Shown: one piece after another, positions 24,298 through 34,815 of the stretch
How the letters are laid out: every line of letters begins with the position of its first letter
Numbering within the stretch: position 1 is the first letter of the stretch
Assembly: GCA_017983495.1 (NCBI GenBank)
Contig: JAGOBH010000008.1
Location: 62,001-126,000 of the forward strand
DNA from: Pyrinomonadaceae bacterium
Lineage (GTDB): Bacteria; Acidobacteriota; Blastocatellia; Pyrinomonadales; Pyrinomonadaceae
Length of the DNA stretch: 64,000 nt
Direction of reading: 5' to 3'
Made by a program: the position numbers and the translations under genes
The notes under the pieces: model-generated
The model's database searches: none
Told to the model about the DNA's origin: nothing
What the model saw: the letters and a program-made list of their open reading frames with translations, nothing else

Positions 24298-25317
24298 GTG
24301 CAAACCTTTGCCACTCAAAAGAAAGAACTTCTTCCAAATGCTGCGGCCCGGCGGATATTTGGGCTTGTGCAGCGTGAGATGGCGCTTGTCGAGGCGGAGT
24401 TTGAGCGGCAGGTGCGTTCGAACATTCAGGTCGTCAATTATCTCGGCGATTATCTCCGTGCGTCAGGCGGCAAGCGTGTCCGTCCGGCGTTGCTGGTGCT
24501 TTCCAATTACGCGGCCGGCGGTATGGGAAACGATGAGAACGTCATTCGGCTTGCAACTGTTATGGAGATGCTTCATACGGCGACGCTCGTCCACGACGAT
24601 ATCATTGACAATGCTGATGTTCGCCGTAACCGTGCTTCGGTCAATGCCCGATTTGGCAATCAAACGGCCGTTTTGATGGGCGATTGGCTGTATATGTCGG
24701 CATTTGAAACGTCACTCAGGGAACGCTCGCTCGAGATATTGGATATACTGACGACGCTGACGCGAAAGATGACCGAGGGCGAGTTGATCCAGCTCACAAT
24801 GATCGGCCGCATCGATATTACCGAAGCCGACTATTTCGATATTCTCAAACGAAAAACCGCATTCCTTTTTGCCGCGTGTGCCGAGATCGGTGCGATACTG
24901 GCCGGAGCACCGCTCGAAAAGCAGCATGCGCTTCGTGATTTTGGAATGAATCTCGGCATCGCGTTCCAACTCGCCGACGATATTCTCGATCTGACGTCCG
25001 AGTCTGATGATCTTGGCAAAGCCGCGGGTACCGATTTGCTTGAGGGCAAGATAACACTGCCCCTGATCTATTTGCTTGGCGCCGAGCCCGGGCTGCGGCC
25101 AAAACTTGAGCAGGTAATGCTGACCGGCACCTACGACCCGATCGGCCGCGACACGATCCGCGAAATGCTCCGACGACACGGTACGATCGACATCATTCGA
25201 GCCAAGGCAAACTCATTTTCCGAGGCCGCAAGAAAAAATCTTGATGTTTTGGCGAAAACCGAGTATCGTGTTGCTTTGGAAGAAATTCCTGGATTTGTGA
25301 TCGACCGTAACAGCTAA
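24298..25317 (+). CDS. Polyprenyl (octaprenyl-type) diphosphate synthase
   Basis: The 339-residue all-alpha trans-prenyltransferase starts at GTG. The first Asp-rich motif is LVHDDIIDNADVRR and the second is LADDILD. The residues before the first motif are small or aliphatic (TATLVHDDIID), with no bulky chain-length block, which suits long-chain products for quinones. GGKRVRPAL binds isopentenyl diphosphate. The last residues are normal. Exact chain length cannot be read from sequence. It is separated by 29 bases from hicA. Confidence 0.93.
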   Translation: MQTFATQKKELLPNAAARRIFGLVQREMALVEAEFERQVRSNIQVVNYLGDYLRASGGKRVRPALLVLSNYAAGGMGNDENVIRLATVMEMLHTATLVHDDIIDNADVRRNRASVNARFGNQTAVLMGDWLYMSAFETSLRERSLEILDILTTLTRKMTEGELIQLTMIGRIDITEADYFDILKRKTAFLFAACAEIGAILAGAPLEKQHALRDFGMNLGIAFQLADDILDLTSESDDLGKAAGTDLLEGKITLPLIYLLGAEPGLRPKLEQVMLTGTYDPIGRDTIREMLRRHGTIDIIRAKANSFSEAARKNLDVLAKTEYRVALEEIPGFVIDRNS

Positions 25318-25384
25318 ACCAGATCTCAGTAAACCGGACACTCGCCAAACGATCAAGGGAACCTGCAAATTTCACAGCTACAAT

Positions 25385-26017
25385 ATGTTAGACGAGAATC
25401 TTATAGCAACGCTTGAGCAAAGTTTGCGACAAACGCGTAACGCACAAAATCGTTTGATGGCTCGTCTTCGCGAGGCCGAGAATGAGGTTGAATTGCTTCG
25501 TCAGGAGATCACAGCGCTTGAAAACAGTGCTTCGCAGACGGAATCAGCGATCGACAGCCTGCTTGTAACGATGCGTTCCGGCAGCCGTGGACTCAATATG
25601 TCTCGTTCGATCAAGATCGACGACGAATACGAGATCAGGCCCGAATCGAGAGACGCGTATCGTGATAACGGACGTGCCGATAACGGAGATATTGGTGGAC
25701 GGCGTTATGGCGGTTCGGTCAGCTATATCAATCAGCATCGCGGCGTACCTTCGATCCATCATAATTCTGAGCCGATCAGTCATCGCTTTAGCGATCGGAC
25801 GATCACACAGGCCTGCACGCTTTTGCTTCGCGAATCGGGCAAACCGCTCCACGTGAACGAACTCTACAACCTTCTAATTGCGGGTGGTATGAACTTTAAG
25901 GGAAACAACCCGACGATCTCGATCGCCGTTTCGCTGAACCGTAATCGTCGGTTCCGCAAGGTCGATCCGGGCACATTTGACCTCGTGATGCGTGAGGCGG
26001 AACGTGCCGCATCATAA
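25385..26017 (+). CDS. Coiled-coil protein with C-terminal HARE-HTH-like winged helix
   Basis: The protein has 210 residues. Residues 3-60 are a coiled coil (LIATLEQSLRQTRNAQNRLMARLREAENEVELLRQEITALE). The middle (65-135) is polar and probably disordered. Residues about 140-205 (TITQACTLLLRESGKPLHVNELYNLLIAGGMNFKGNNPTISIAVSLNRNRRFRKVDPGTFDL) match the HARE-HTH/RNA polymerase delta-type winged-helix pattern. This fold couples DNA or chromatin-linked functions in several lineages. The function here is unknown; a nucleic-acid-binding oligomer is the best guess. Confidence 0.72.
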   Translation: MLDENLIATLEQSLRQTRNAQNRLMARLREAENEVELLRQEITALENSASQTESAIDSLLVTMRSGSRGLNMSRSIKIDDEYEIRPESRDAYRDNGRADNGDIGGRRYGGSVSYINQHRGVPSIHHNSEPISHRFSDRTITQACTLLLRESGKPLHVNELYNLLIAGGMNFKGNNPTISIAVSLNRNRRFRKVDPGTFDLVMREAERAAS

Positions 26018-26152
26018 TTTCCAGCATTAAAGGTTTTGACCTCAGCCGATTTGGACAGTCCGAATCGGCTGTTTAAGCTTGATTTTTCCGCGTATTCGAA
26101 GTACAAGATAAGGTTTGTATTCACAACGGCAAATTATAATCCGGAGACGTTA

Positions 26153-28246
26153 ATGAAATTTTCAAAGGTTCTTTCCGTAAGGGCATGGGCAAGTTGTATT
26201 GTTGCCATCGCTTTTGTCGGCGTTTTGTATTCTGGGGTCAGTGCTCAAAAGGTTCGCCTGCGGGCCCAGATCACGCCAAATTGCGGCAGTTCATCAAACC
26301 TTAAGTTTGCTGATATCTACGCGGACGGCAACATCGCCGTGCAGGGCAGCTACAATTGCCGTGGAGCTTTCATCTACGATATGACCAATCCGGACGCTCC
26401 GGTTTTGGCAAGCTGGTACAATCCCGGAGCCAATCAGCAGTTTCTCGAAGCTATCGTAGTCGGCACCCGCGGTTACTTTGGCAGCGGCAACGGCGGTGGT
26501 GTTCACATCGTTGACCTGGCCAATCCGTACAGCCCGCAACTCCTCGGCATCGTCAATGCGGCGAACGGCAACGGCCACGGTTCGATCCACGAGATGATGG
26601 TCATTAACCAGTTCGGCTCCGATATCCTGATCGAGAATTTCAACGGCACATCAAACAAGATCATCAAGTTCATCGACGTCTCGATTCCGAATGCGGCCGT
26701 ATTCCTCCGTGATCTGAGCCCCACCGAACCTCAGTGGGTACACGCGATGCACGTCCGAGGCGACCGTATGTTTACCTCCGGTTGGGGCAATTCGACCAAT
26801 AAGGGCCGCACTGAGATCTACAATATAGCTAACATCGCTTCGACGCCGCCGCAGTTGCTCGGGTTTATCACCGATGCAAGCCCGACGATCACCGCCGGGA
26901 ACAGCATGCACAGCAGCTGGTCGAGCGAAGACGGCAATTTTCTCTATAGCTGCCGCGAGACGAGTAACGGAAACGGGGATCTGCGAACATACAATATTAC
27001 GAATCCCGCCGTACCTCTGCTCGTCAATTCGATCGGAATGAATGCTCTCGGTCTAAACGCCGTAACGCCGCACAATCCGGTCGTTATGGGCAACAAGCTC
27101 TATATCGCGTGGTATCAGGCCGGAATACAGGTTTTCGATATTTCTACGCCGAGCACACCGACGCGTGTCGCCCAATACGACACATTTCCGACTGTGTTCG
27201 CTCCGCCGGCAGAAGAAAAGGCTGCTGCACTCGAAGCAGAACCGTGGGATCTTGTTTGCGGTTCTGATTTCCGACAGAACGTGCTGCCGACGAGCTATGA
27301 CGGCAATTGGGCGGTCTTTCCATTCCTCGGTCAGGACAAGATCCTGGCGGGCGATCTGAAGTTTGGACTTTTTGTTTTGGACGCCAGTTCAGTGACTGCA
27401 CAGCTTAAGAACCGCGTTTCGGATTTCGACGGTGACGGTAAGACCGACCTTGCGACATTTACGCCGGCATCGGGTAACTGGGGCATTGAAAATAGTTCGA
27501 ATGCGGCATTTGCTTCGATCAATTTTGGTTTTAACACCGATAAGCTCACGCCAGGTGATTATGATGGCGACGGTAAGACCGATCTAGCTATCTACCGCCC
27601 GTCAACAGGTACGTGGTGGATTCGCCGCAGCACTAACCCCGGCAACTTTCAGGCGATCCAGTTTGGTGTGAGCACTGATATCCCGGTTGAAGCCGATTAT
27701 GATGCCGACGGTAAAACCGACGTCGCCGTCTTTCGTCCTTCGACAGGTGTCTGGTACATCCAGCAAAGTACATTAGGCTTCAAGGCGATGCAGTGGGGAA
27801 TCAGCACTGACATACCGGTTGTCGGTGATTTCGAGGGTGACGGCAAGCCCGATATCGCCGTATGGCGGCCTTCGAACGGCGTCTGGTACGTTAGCCAGAG
27901 CTCGTCTTCGATACCCTTCTATAGTGCATTTGGAACGAGCGGTGACAAACCGGTCAGTGCCGATTTTAACGGTAACGGTGTTTCTGATTTTGCTGTGTAT
28001 CGTCCGTCGACCGGAACCTGGTATTCACTCGATCCTGCGACACAGGCGTTTTCTGCCTACAATTTCGGTCTTGCTGAAGATATGCCGATCCCCGCTGACT
28101 ATGACGGCGATGGTAAGGCTGACATCGCAGTTTTCCGTCCGAGCACAAATGTTTGGTATCGTCTGAACAGCAACGGCGGCAGTTTCTTTGCACGCGTTTT
28201 CGGACAGTCTGCTGACGTTCCGACCGCGGCTTCGGTTCAACCGTAA
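26153..28246 (+). CDS. Secreted LVIVD-repeat and FG-GAP/VCBS-repeat protein
   Basis: The protein has 697 residues from the ATG preceded by GGAG; an earlier in-frame start lacks these supports. A signal peptide occupies residues 1-30. Residues about 35-400 carry LVIVD-type propeller repeats, for example VHIVDLANPYSPQLLGIV, YNITNPAVPLLVN and VFDISTPSTPTRVAQY. Residues about 420-695 hold about seven FG-GAP/VCBS repeats with calcium-binding DxDGDGKTD cores (DFDGDGKTDLATF, DYDGDGKTDLAIYRPSTGTWWIR). It is probably a surface or secreted beta-propeller protein. No enzymatic motif is seen. Confidence 0.88.
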   Translation: MKFSKVLSVRAWASCIVAIAFVGVLYSGVSAQKVRLRAQITPNCGSSSNLKFADIYADGNIAVQGSYNCRGAFIYDMTNPDAPVLASWYNPGANQQFLEAIVVGTRGYFGSGNGGGVHIVDLANPYSPQLLGIVNAANGNGHGSIHEMMVINQFGSDILIENFNGTSNKIIKFIDVSIPNAAVFLRDLSPTEPQWVHAMHVRGDRMFTSGWGNSTNKGRTEIYNIANIASTPPQLLGFITDASPTITAGNSMHSSWSSEDGNFLYSCRETSNGNGDLRTYNITNPAVPLLVNSIGMNALGLNAVTPHNPVVMGNKLYIAWYQAGIQVFDISTPSTPTRVAQYDTFPTVFAPPAEEKAAALEAEPWDLVCGSDFRQNVLPTSYDGNWAVFPFLGQDKILAGDLKFGLFVLDASSVTAQLKNRVSDFDGDGKTDLATFTPASGNWGIENSSNAAFASINFGFNTDKLTPGDYDGDGKTDLAIYRPSTGTWWIRRSTNPGNFQAIQFGVSTDIPVEADYDADGKTDVAVFRPSTGVWYIQQSTLGFKAMQWGISTDIPVVGDFEGDGKPDIAVWRPSNGVWYVSQSSSSIPFYSAFGTSGDKPVSADFNGNGVSDFAVYRPSTGTWYSLDPATQAFSAYNFGLAEDMPIPADYDGDGKADIAVFRPSTNVWYRLNSNGGSFFARVFGQSADVPTAASVQP

Positions 28247-28267
28247 CAGACAATCAACACTTCATTT

Positions 28268-28306
28268 AGCCCAAAGTCGAACGAATAGTTTGACTTTGGG
28301 CTTTTT
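28268..28306 (+). terminator. Intrinsic terminator
   Basis: agcccaaagtc and gactttgggct form a perfect 11-bp stem with a 13-base loop, followed by ttttt. It ends the LVIVD/FG-GAP gene, 18 bases before the next ATG. Confidence 0.92.
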
Positions 28307-28323
28307 GCACTTATTATGATGCT

Positions 28324-29862
28324 ATGAAATTGCACCTGACGATCGAGAGCGGATCACTCGCAGGCCAGAAGTTTGACCTGGAAAGCGGCTTTTTGACCAT
28401 CGGACGCGGTGAAACGTGCAGCGTTCGTTTTGACCCGATGTCCGAACGGGTCGCGTCGAAACAGCATGCATTTATCGAAGCAAAGGCCGATGGCTATTAC
28501 GTAACCGATAATCAGAGCACCAACGGAACTCTGCTCAACGGCACGCCTATCACGTCGTCCAAGCTCTCAAATGGCGACCGTATCCAGTTTGGTAAAAATG
28601 GGGTTTTTGGTGACGTTTTGATCGAGATGGAAGGCCAGATCTCGGCGATTCCGCGGGAGAGCTATCGTGACCTTCAGGTTGAGAATTTTAACCAACTTGC
28701 GGCGACCGGCCCCGTCAATATTCAGAATTCGATATCAAATCTGGGCCTCGGACATATACCCACGGCCACCGCGGAGAATAAGACAGGGAAATATGTCGGC
28801 ATCGGCGTTACGATATTCGCCATCGCATTCATGATGCTGATCGTTGCGGCGATCATGTTTCTCAGCGTCGGGCCCGTCGCGGCGGTCATCGCTTCGGTCG
28901 TGGCGTTCGTGCCGGCGATGCTCTATCTGGTTCCGTTGATCTGGCTCGACCGTTATGACCCCGAACCCTTATGGCTACTTGCTCTTGCGTTCGCCTGGGG
29001 AGCTCTCGTGGCAGTCCTGGTGTCGTTTGTCATTAATACGTTTTTCGGTATCGCGGTCGGGATAGCGGTTTCACCTGAGGCCGGACAAGCGGTCGGTGCG
29101 GTACTGTCAGCCCCTATTTTCGAAGAGGGTTCCAAGGGACTCGGCCTGGTTCTTTTGCTTATATTCTTTCGCAAGTATTTCGACGATATCCTCGACGGCA
29201 TCGTTTTCGCGGGCGTTATCGCTCTCGGCTTTGCGACAGTTGAGAATGTGCTCTATTACGGCCGTGCACTCGCCGGCGGTGGGTTTGGAGCGTTGGCTCT
29301 GATCTTTTTCCTCCGCGGTATTTTGTCACCATTTGCACACGTGTCGTTTACCGCGATGACCGGTATCGGCTGCGGAATCGCTCGTGAATCTCACAACAAA
29401 GCTGTACGCATTCTGCTACCGCTGGTCGGTTATATCGGTGCTGTTATCCTGCACGCTATCTGGAACGGAATGGCCGTTATAGGTGGATTTGAGGGCTTTT
29501 TGCTCGGCTATCTGATCATTGAGATACCTTTCTTCCTGATATTTGTCGGATTCTCGCTGTACATCATGTCGCGTCAGAACAGGATCCTCAGAGAAATGCT
29601 CGCGATCGACATCGCCCGCGGCCTGATCTCGACCGAATTGGGCGATACCGTGACGTCCGCATTCAAGAGTTCGGGATGGCTGATTGCGGGCCTCTTTAAC
29701 GGCAAATTCCGTGCACGCAGCAATTATCTGCGTTCGGTCGGCAAACTGGGTTTGAGCTATTGGCACATCCAACGTGCGACCGCTGCTCAGGGCCAGACCG
29801 GTAGCTTCCAGCAAAACCCGATCCTTCGCGAAGAGGTCCTCAAGTGGCGTGACAAAGTGTGA
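28324..29862 (+). CDS. FHA domain fused to PrsW-type intramembrane metalloprotease
   Basis: The protein has 512 residues. Residues 1-105 are an FHA phosphothreonine-binding domain: LTIGRGETCSV, then SKQHAFIE and DNQSTNGTLLNG, with the Arg, Ser, His and Asn positions present. Residues about 160-420 form eight or so membrane segments with PrsW (M82) motifs: the Glu pair in IFEEGSKGLG, ATVENVLYY and LHAIWNGMAV. PrsW proteins cleave membrane anti-sigma factors. The fusion suggests that a Thr-phosphorylated partner recruits or controls the protease. The cytosolic C-terminal 90 residues are unassigned. Two Ser/Thr kinases lie 0.3 and 3.7 kb downstream. Confidence 0.87.
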   Translation: MKLHLTIESGSLAGQKFDLESGFLTIGRGETCSVRFDPMSERVASKQHAFIEAKADGYYVTDNQSTNGTLLNGTPITSSKLSNGDRIQFGKNGVFGDVLIEMEGQISAIPRESYRDLQVENFNQLAATGPVNIQNSISNLGLGHIPTATAENKTGKYVGIGVTIFAIAFMMLIVAAIMFLSVGPVAAVIASVVAFVPAMLYLVPLIWLDRYDPEPLWLLALAFAWGALVAVLVSFVINTFFGIAVGIAVSPEAGQAVGAVLSAPIFEEGSKGLGLVLLLIFFRKYFDDILDGIVFAGVIALGFATVENVLYYGRALAGGGFGALALIFFLRGILSPFAHVSFTAMTGIGCGIARESHNKAVRILLPLVGYIGAVILHAIWNGMAVIGGFEGFLLGYLIIEIPFFLIFVGFSLYIMSRQNRILREMLAIDIARGLISTELGDTVTSAFKSSGWLIAGLFNGKFRARSNYLRSVGKLGLSYWHIQRATAAQGQTGSFQQNPILREEVLKWRDKV

Positions 29863-29890
29863 TCCCAATAGCGGAACTGCCCAAAACGCA

Positions 29891-29922
29891 AAAATGCCGT
29901 TGGCAATAACCAACGGCATTTT
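29891..29922. terminator. Bidirectional intrinsic terminator
   Basis: aaaatgccgttgg and ccaacggcatttt are perfect 13-bp arms around a 6-base loop. It lies between the end of the FHA-PrsW gene (plus) and the 3' end of tRNA-Lys (minus), with T-rich tails on both strands. Confidence 0.9.
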
Positions 29923-29930
29923 CTATGATT

Positions 29931-30006
29931 TGGTAGGCCGAACAGGGATCGAACCTGTGACCCGCGGATTAAGAGTCCGCTGCTCTACCGACTGAGCTAT
30001 CGACCC
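29931..30006 (-). tRNA. tRNA-Lys (anticodon CTT)
   Basis: The 76-base cloverleaf on the minus strand runs from gggtcga (acceptor) through gctcagtcggtagagc (D arm), gcggactcttaatccgc (anticodon arm), acaggttcgatccctgt (T arm) and tcggcct to an encoded A-CCA end. The anticodon loop CTCTTAA gives CTT for lysine AAG codons. The acceptor has two G-T pairs, at 1-72 and 4-69. It overlaps no coding gene. Confidence 0.96.
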
Positions 30007-30123
30007 AAAGCAAACTCGGATTATAGCAAAAAGAAATTGAAAGTCCAAAAAACGCAAAAAGTTTTATTATTGGGCGTTCTTAACTTGGATATTTTGTGCT
30101 GTGCATTCAAGATATTTGGATAG

Positions 30124-31746
30124 ATGAGAGAATGTCCCAAATGTGAGCTGTGTTTTGCCGACGAGGTGACGGTCTGTCCAACCGACGGCACTCAGACCAA
30201 GGTCACTCTGCCCGGAGGGCAGCTGTTGGCGAGCCGCTACCTGCTCGAGAGCCGGCTTGGACGCGGTGCGATGGGACAGGTCTATCTGGCCCGCGATAAG
30301 AAGTTTGACACGCGAATGGTCGCGGTCAAGACAGTTCGGCAGGATATCCTTAGCAGCGATGACCTGCAAGAGGGCGAGGCGATCGCCCGATTCGAACGCG
30401 AGGCGCAGGCCGCCGCGTCGATCCAGCATCCGAATACCGTCAGTGTCACCGATTTTGGCGAGACGGATGACGGGATCTTTTACCTCGTGATGGAATATGT
30501 CGAGGGCGAGACTCTCCATCGTCTGCTCCGCCGCGAGGGGACATTGCCAGTCAAGCGTGCTGTTCGTCTGCTCCGGCAGATCGCAGACGGTGTCGATGCC
30601 GCCCACGACCTCAATATTCTCCATCGCGACCTCAAACCCGCCAATATCTTTATCATGCAAAAGGGTAAAGGCGGCGACGGTTTTGTGAAGGTGGGCGACT
30701 TTGGCCTTGCCAAGATCGTGAATCAGACGATCACTGACACGAGCTCAAATGCGACGCCCTCGTCACGCGGCATAATCGGAACGCCCGAATTTATGTCGCC
30801 CGAGCAGATGCAGCCTGAGGTTGGCGTCGATAAACGTGCGGATCTGTACGCTCTCGGCACGATCGCATATCTAATGCTCGGCGGCAAAACGCCATTTACC
30901 GGCGATCTGATGCAGCTCGTTATGCAAAAGATCATGCACAAACCGGCACCGCTGTCATCGATCAGGTCGGACATTCCGTCGGATGTCGAGCGCGTCATCA
31001 TGCACGCTCTCGAGATCGAGCCCGCACAGCGGCCTATGAGCGTGGCAGAGTGGATCGCCGATCTTGAGTCAGCGGCGGAGGACGTCGACGAATCGCGCCG
31101 TGCCGGCGTGTCGAGGCTCGTGGTGCTTGCGCCGGTCAACGCCGAGGTGTACGTCAACGACGAGCGTAAGGGAAGTGTAGGTAGTTCAGGCCGCGTTGTA
31201 TTGACCGACATTCCTGCGGGTCAGCACATTCTGCGGGTTTCAAAGCCCGGTGAACGCGATGACGAACGCGTCATCGAGGTCCGCGATGGTGCCAATGAGC
31301 AAGTGATACAGGCCCAACTGCGGCCGACGCACGGCACTCCAAGTCAGCCTTCACCGTCACAGGGTTCAAGCACCGGCGGCTCGCCGCAGTCGAGCGTCAT
31401 GCCAGGTATCGTGGCCTGTTCAAACTGCAATTCACGGTTTGCCGAGGGAGTGAAGTTTTGCGGCCGTTGCGGCAGCGGCAAATTTGTGATGATCAGTCCG
31501 GGCGAGGTCGTGACGTCATTTCCGTGTCCGCGTTGTGCAAACATATTGCCCCAAAACTCGCGATTCTGCGGCCGCTGCGGCCTCAATATCGCTCCGGCTC
31601 CACAGTCTACGGTTCGGCAGGCTGTCGGATTTACGTCGGGTTACCAGAATCCCGCTCCTCCTCAGGCCGAACGCCTGTGTCGGCGGTGCGGCAGTGTATA
31701 TACCGCGCATATCAAATTCTGCGGCCGCTGCGGCATCACTCTATGA
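30124..31746 (+). CDS. Ser/Thr protein kinase with PEGA domain and multiple zinc ribbons
   Basis: The protein has 540 residues. The N-terminus is a small zinc-ribbon-like motif (CPKCELCFADEVTVCPTDG). The Hanks-type kinase domain spans about 38-310: GRGAMGQVYLA (P-loop), VAVKTV, LHRDLKPANIFIM (catalytic Asp), KVGDFGLAK and GTPEFMSPEQ. Residues about 335-400 are a PEGA-like beta-domain (LAPVNAEVYVNDERKGSVG). Three CxxC...CGRCG zinc ribbons close the protein (CSNCNSRFAEGVKFCGRCG, CPRCANILPQNSRFCGRCG, CRRCGSVYTAHIKFCGRCG). No transmembrane segment is seen, so it is probably cytosolic. It heads the run of zinc-ribbon genes. Confidence 0.93.
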   Translation: MRECPKCELCFADEVTVCPTDGTQTKVTLPGGQLLASRYLLESRLGRGAMGQVYLARDKKFDTRMVAVKTVRQDILSSDDLQEGEAIARFEREAQAAASIQHPNTVSVTDFGETDDGIFYLVMEYVEGETLHRLLRREGTLPVKRAVRLLRQIADGVDAAHDLNILHRDLKPANIFIMQKGKGGDGFVKVGDFGLAKIVNQTITDTSSNATPSSRGIIGTPEFMSPEQMQPEVGVDKRADLYALGTIAYLMLGGKTPFTGDLMQLVMQKIMHKPAPLSSIRSDIPSDVERVIMHALEIEPAQRPMSVAEWIADLESAAEDVDESRRAGVSRLVVLAPVNAEVYVNDERKGSVGSSGRVVLTDIPAGQHILRVSKPGERDDERVIEVRDGANEQVIQAQLRPTHGTPSQPSPSQGSSTGGSPQSSVMPGIVACSNCNSRFAEGVKFCGRCGSGKFVMISPGEVVTSFPCPRCANILPQNSRFCGRCGLNIAPAPQSTVRQAVGFTSGYQNPAPPQAERLCRRCGSVYTAHIKFCGRCGITL

Positions 31747-31900
31747 ATGCATCACATATAGAACAAATGAGAATCAGTCGGTATCAAATCGGGCGGTTTG
31801 ATCGCCGGAGTTTCGAACTCCAAATATCCTGAAACAAATATCGAACACTATAAACTGTGTTAGCGTATGGAATTAAGTCGCGTTTTTGGCCGTCTATGCG

Positions 31901-31929
31901 TATAATGATTCCATTCTGATCCCAGAATG
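31901..31929 (+). promoter_or_regulatory. Candidate promoter with 5'-UTR hairpin
   Basis: A perfect TATAAT (31901-31906) lies 47 bases before the next start codon; no good -35 box is visible. Just downstream, cattctg (31912-31918) and cagaatg (31923-31929) form a small hairpin in the predicted leader. The rest of the 31747-31952 gap shows nothing recognisable. Confidence 0.45.
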
Positions 31930-31952
31930 AACCATACCTTGAGGAAAAAGTG

Positions 31953-32963
31953 ATGAAAATTTGCCCGCGTTGCCAGAAGACCTATACCGACGAAAATCTT
32001 AATTTTTGTCTCGATGACGGAAGTGTGCTGACCCAGGCCACAGCCGAAAGCATGCCCGCGACCGTGATGATGAATCAGGTACGGCCGACACAGCCGAACC
32101 CGACAATGCCGTCACAGCAGGTGCCGCAGGCAGGCTGGAATACCGGACAGCAGGCTCAGCCTCAGCAACAGTATTCGATGCAGCCGGCCAAAAAATCGTC
32201 GAAAACATGGATCTGGGTGGTGCTGATACTCGGTGTCGTTGTCTTGGTCTGCGGCGGGGGTTTCGCCGGACTTGTTCTGATCGGGATGAATTCGGAAAAC
32301 AATTCGACGACAACCCCCGCGAATAACAAAACCACGCCGTCGTCGTCTCCTTCAAAGACCACGCCGTCGAGTTCGCCCAGCAATAGCTCATCGACCACGA
32401 CGACCTCCACCAGCACGGACCGCACGGATGTCGAAAAGGTCGATCTCTCAGAGTGGGTCAAAGACTTTTCCGCATTTGGAACGACCGAAATGTCGGGCGA
32501 TAGTTTCCTGATGGCGGCAAAGCAGAAGGGTTATTATTACGTGCTTGCAGCTCCGGCAGATACATATCAGACAGAAGGAGCCAACACTAGCGTGACGCTG
32601 AGCAATGTCGATAACGCTGATTCGCGTCTCGGCTACGGCATCGTATTCCATAGCAACCCTACGCCTCTCCAGCAGGGATATGCGTTCCTTATTGACAGTA
32701 AAAAGAAGAAATACCGCGTCGTGCATCATTCGCCTTCGAAAGAGGACACAGTGGTCACCTGGACCAAATCGGATCTTATCAAAGACGGTTCACAGGACAA
32801 TATCCTCGAGGTTCGCGATCTAGCCGATAAGATCGAGCTTTACATTAACGGCTCAATGGTGACGTCGATCAAGAACGTTTACGGCTATAAGGGCGGTGTG
32901 GTCGGTCTATACTCGGGCGACGCGGTCAAGGTCGCGTTCAAGAATATGGAACTGCGTAAATAG
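31953..32963 (+). CDS. Zinc-ribbon, single-pass membrane protein with jelly-roll sensor-like domain
   Basis: The protein has 336 residues from the ATG with GAGG eight bases upstream. It has a zinc-ribbon-like N-terminus (ICPRCQKTYTDENLNFCLDDG), then a Pro/Gln-rich linker. A membrane helix (TWIWVVLILGVVVLVCGGGFAGLVLIG) lies at about 85-112, with a Ser/Thr/Pro-rich stretch to 150. The extracytoplasmic domain (SEWVKDFSAFG...GYGIVFHSN...YINGSMVTSIKNVYGYKGGVVGLYSGD) resembles a LamG/DUF1080-type jelly roll. The layout suits a sensor or anchor protein. The N-terminal ribbon resembles those in the neighbouring kinase and the next gene. Confidence 0.78.
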   Translation: MKICPRCQKTYTDENLNFCLDDGSVLTQATAESMPATVMMNQVRPTQPNPTMPSQQVPQAGWNTGQQAQPQQQYSMQPAKKSSKTWIWVVLILGVVVLVCGGGFAGLVLIGMNSENNSTTTPANNKTTPSSSPSKTTPSSSPSNSSSTTTTSTSTDRTDVEKVDLSEWVKDFSAFGTTEMSGDSFLMAAKQKGYYYVLAAPADTYQTEGANTSVTLSNVDNADSRLGYGIVFHSNPTPLQQGYAFLIDSKKKKYRVVHHSPSKEDTVVTWTKSDLIKDGSQDNILEVRDLADKIELYINGSMVTSIKNVYGYKGGVVGLYSGDAVKVAFKNMELRK

Positions 32964-32975
32964 GTTTATCACAAG

Positions 32976-33479
32976 ATGAAGCAATGCCCGCGATGTAACC
33001 AGTCTTACGTCGACGACCAGTTAAATTTTTGTCTAAATGACGGCGAACTGCTGATGCAGTTGGTCGACGAACCCGCACGCCGCCCGTATGACGATTCGCC
33101 GCCGACGATCGTGATGAACGACCCGCGCGCGACGAATCCGACCAACTGGGCCCAGCCGGCTCCGCCCGTGATGTGGCAGGACCAGTCGAATATGCAGGTG
33201 CCGCAATACAATGCACCGGCTTTCGTTCAGTCACGCGATCAGACGCTGCCGACGATCTCACTGGTGCTTGGCATTTTGGGATTTCTGATGATCTGTTGCT
33301 ACGGCGGCATCTGGCTTGGCCTGCCGGCGGCGATCGTTGGGTTTATGGGCATGAAAAATGCTGACGGCGATCCGTCGCGATACGGCGGACGCGGCTTGGC
33401 GATCGGCGGGATGGTGCTCGGTGTGATCAGCTTTTTAGCATCGTTCGTATTCATCATTCTCGGGATATTAGCCAGTTAA
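32976..33479 (+). CDS. Zinc-ribbon plus DUF4190-like membrane protein
   Basis: The 167-residue protein begins with the same ribbon type (QCPRCNQSYVDDQLNFCLNDG). A Pro-rich spacer leads to two membrane helices (TLPTISLVLGILGFLMICCYGGIWLGLPAAIVGFMGM and GRGLAIGGMVLGVISFLASFVFIILGI), a DUF4190-like arrangement. It starts 12 bases after the previous gene and is probably cotranscribed with it. Its role is unknown. Confidence 0.78.
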   Translation: MKQCPRCNQSYVDDQLNFCLNDGELLMQLVDEPARRPYDDSPPTIVMNDPRATNPTNWAQPAPPVMWQDQSNMQVPQYNAPAFVQSRDQTLPTISLVLGILGFLMICCYGGIWLGLPAAIVGFMGMKNADGDPSRYGGRGLAIGGMVLGVISFLASFVFIILGILAS

Positions 33480-33504
33480 GCTCTGATCTCATATAATTTA
33501 GCTA

Positions 33505-34815
<1,311 letters not shown>

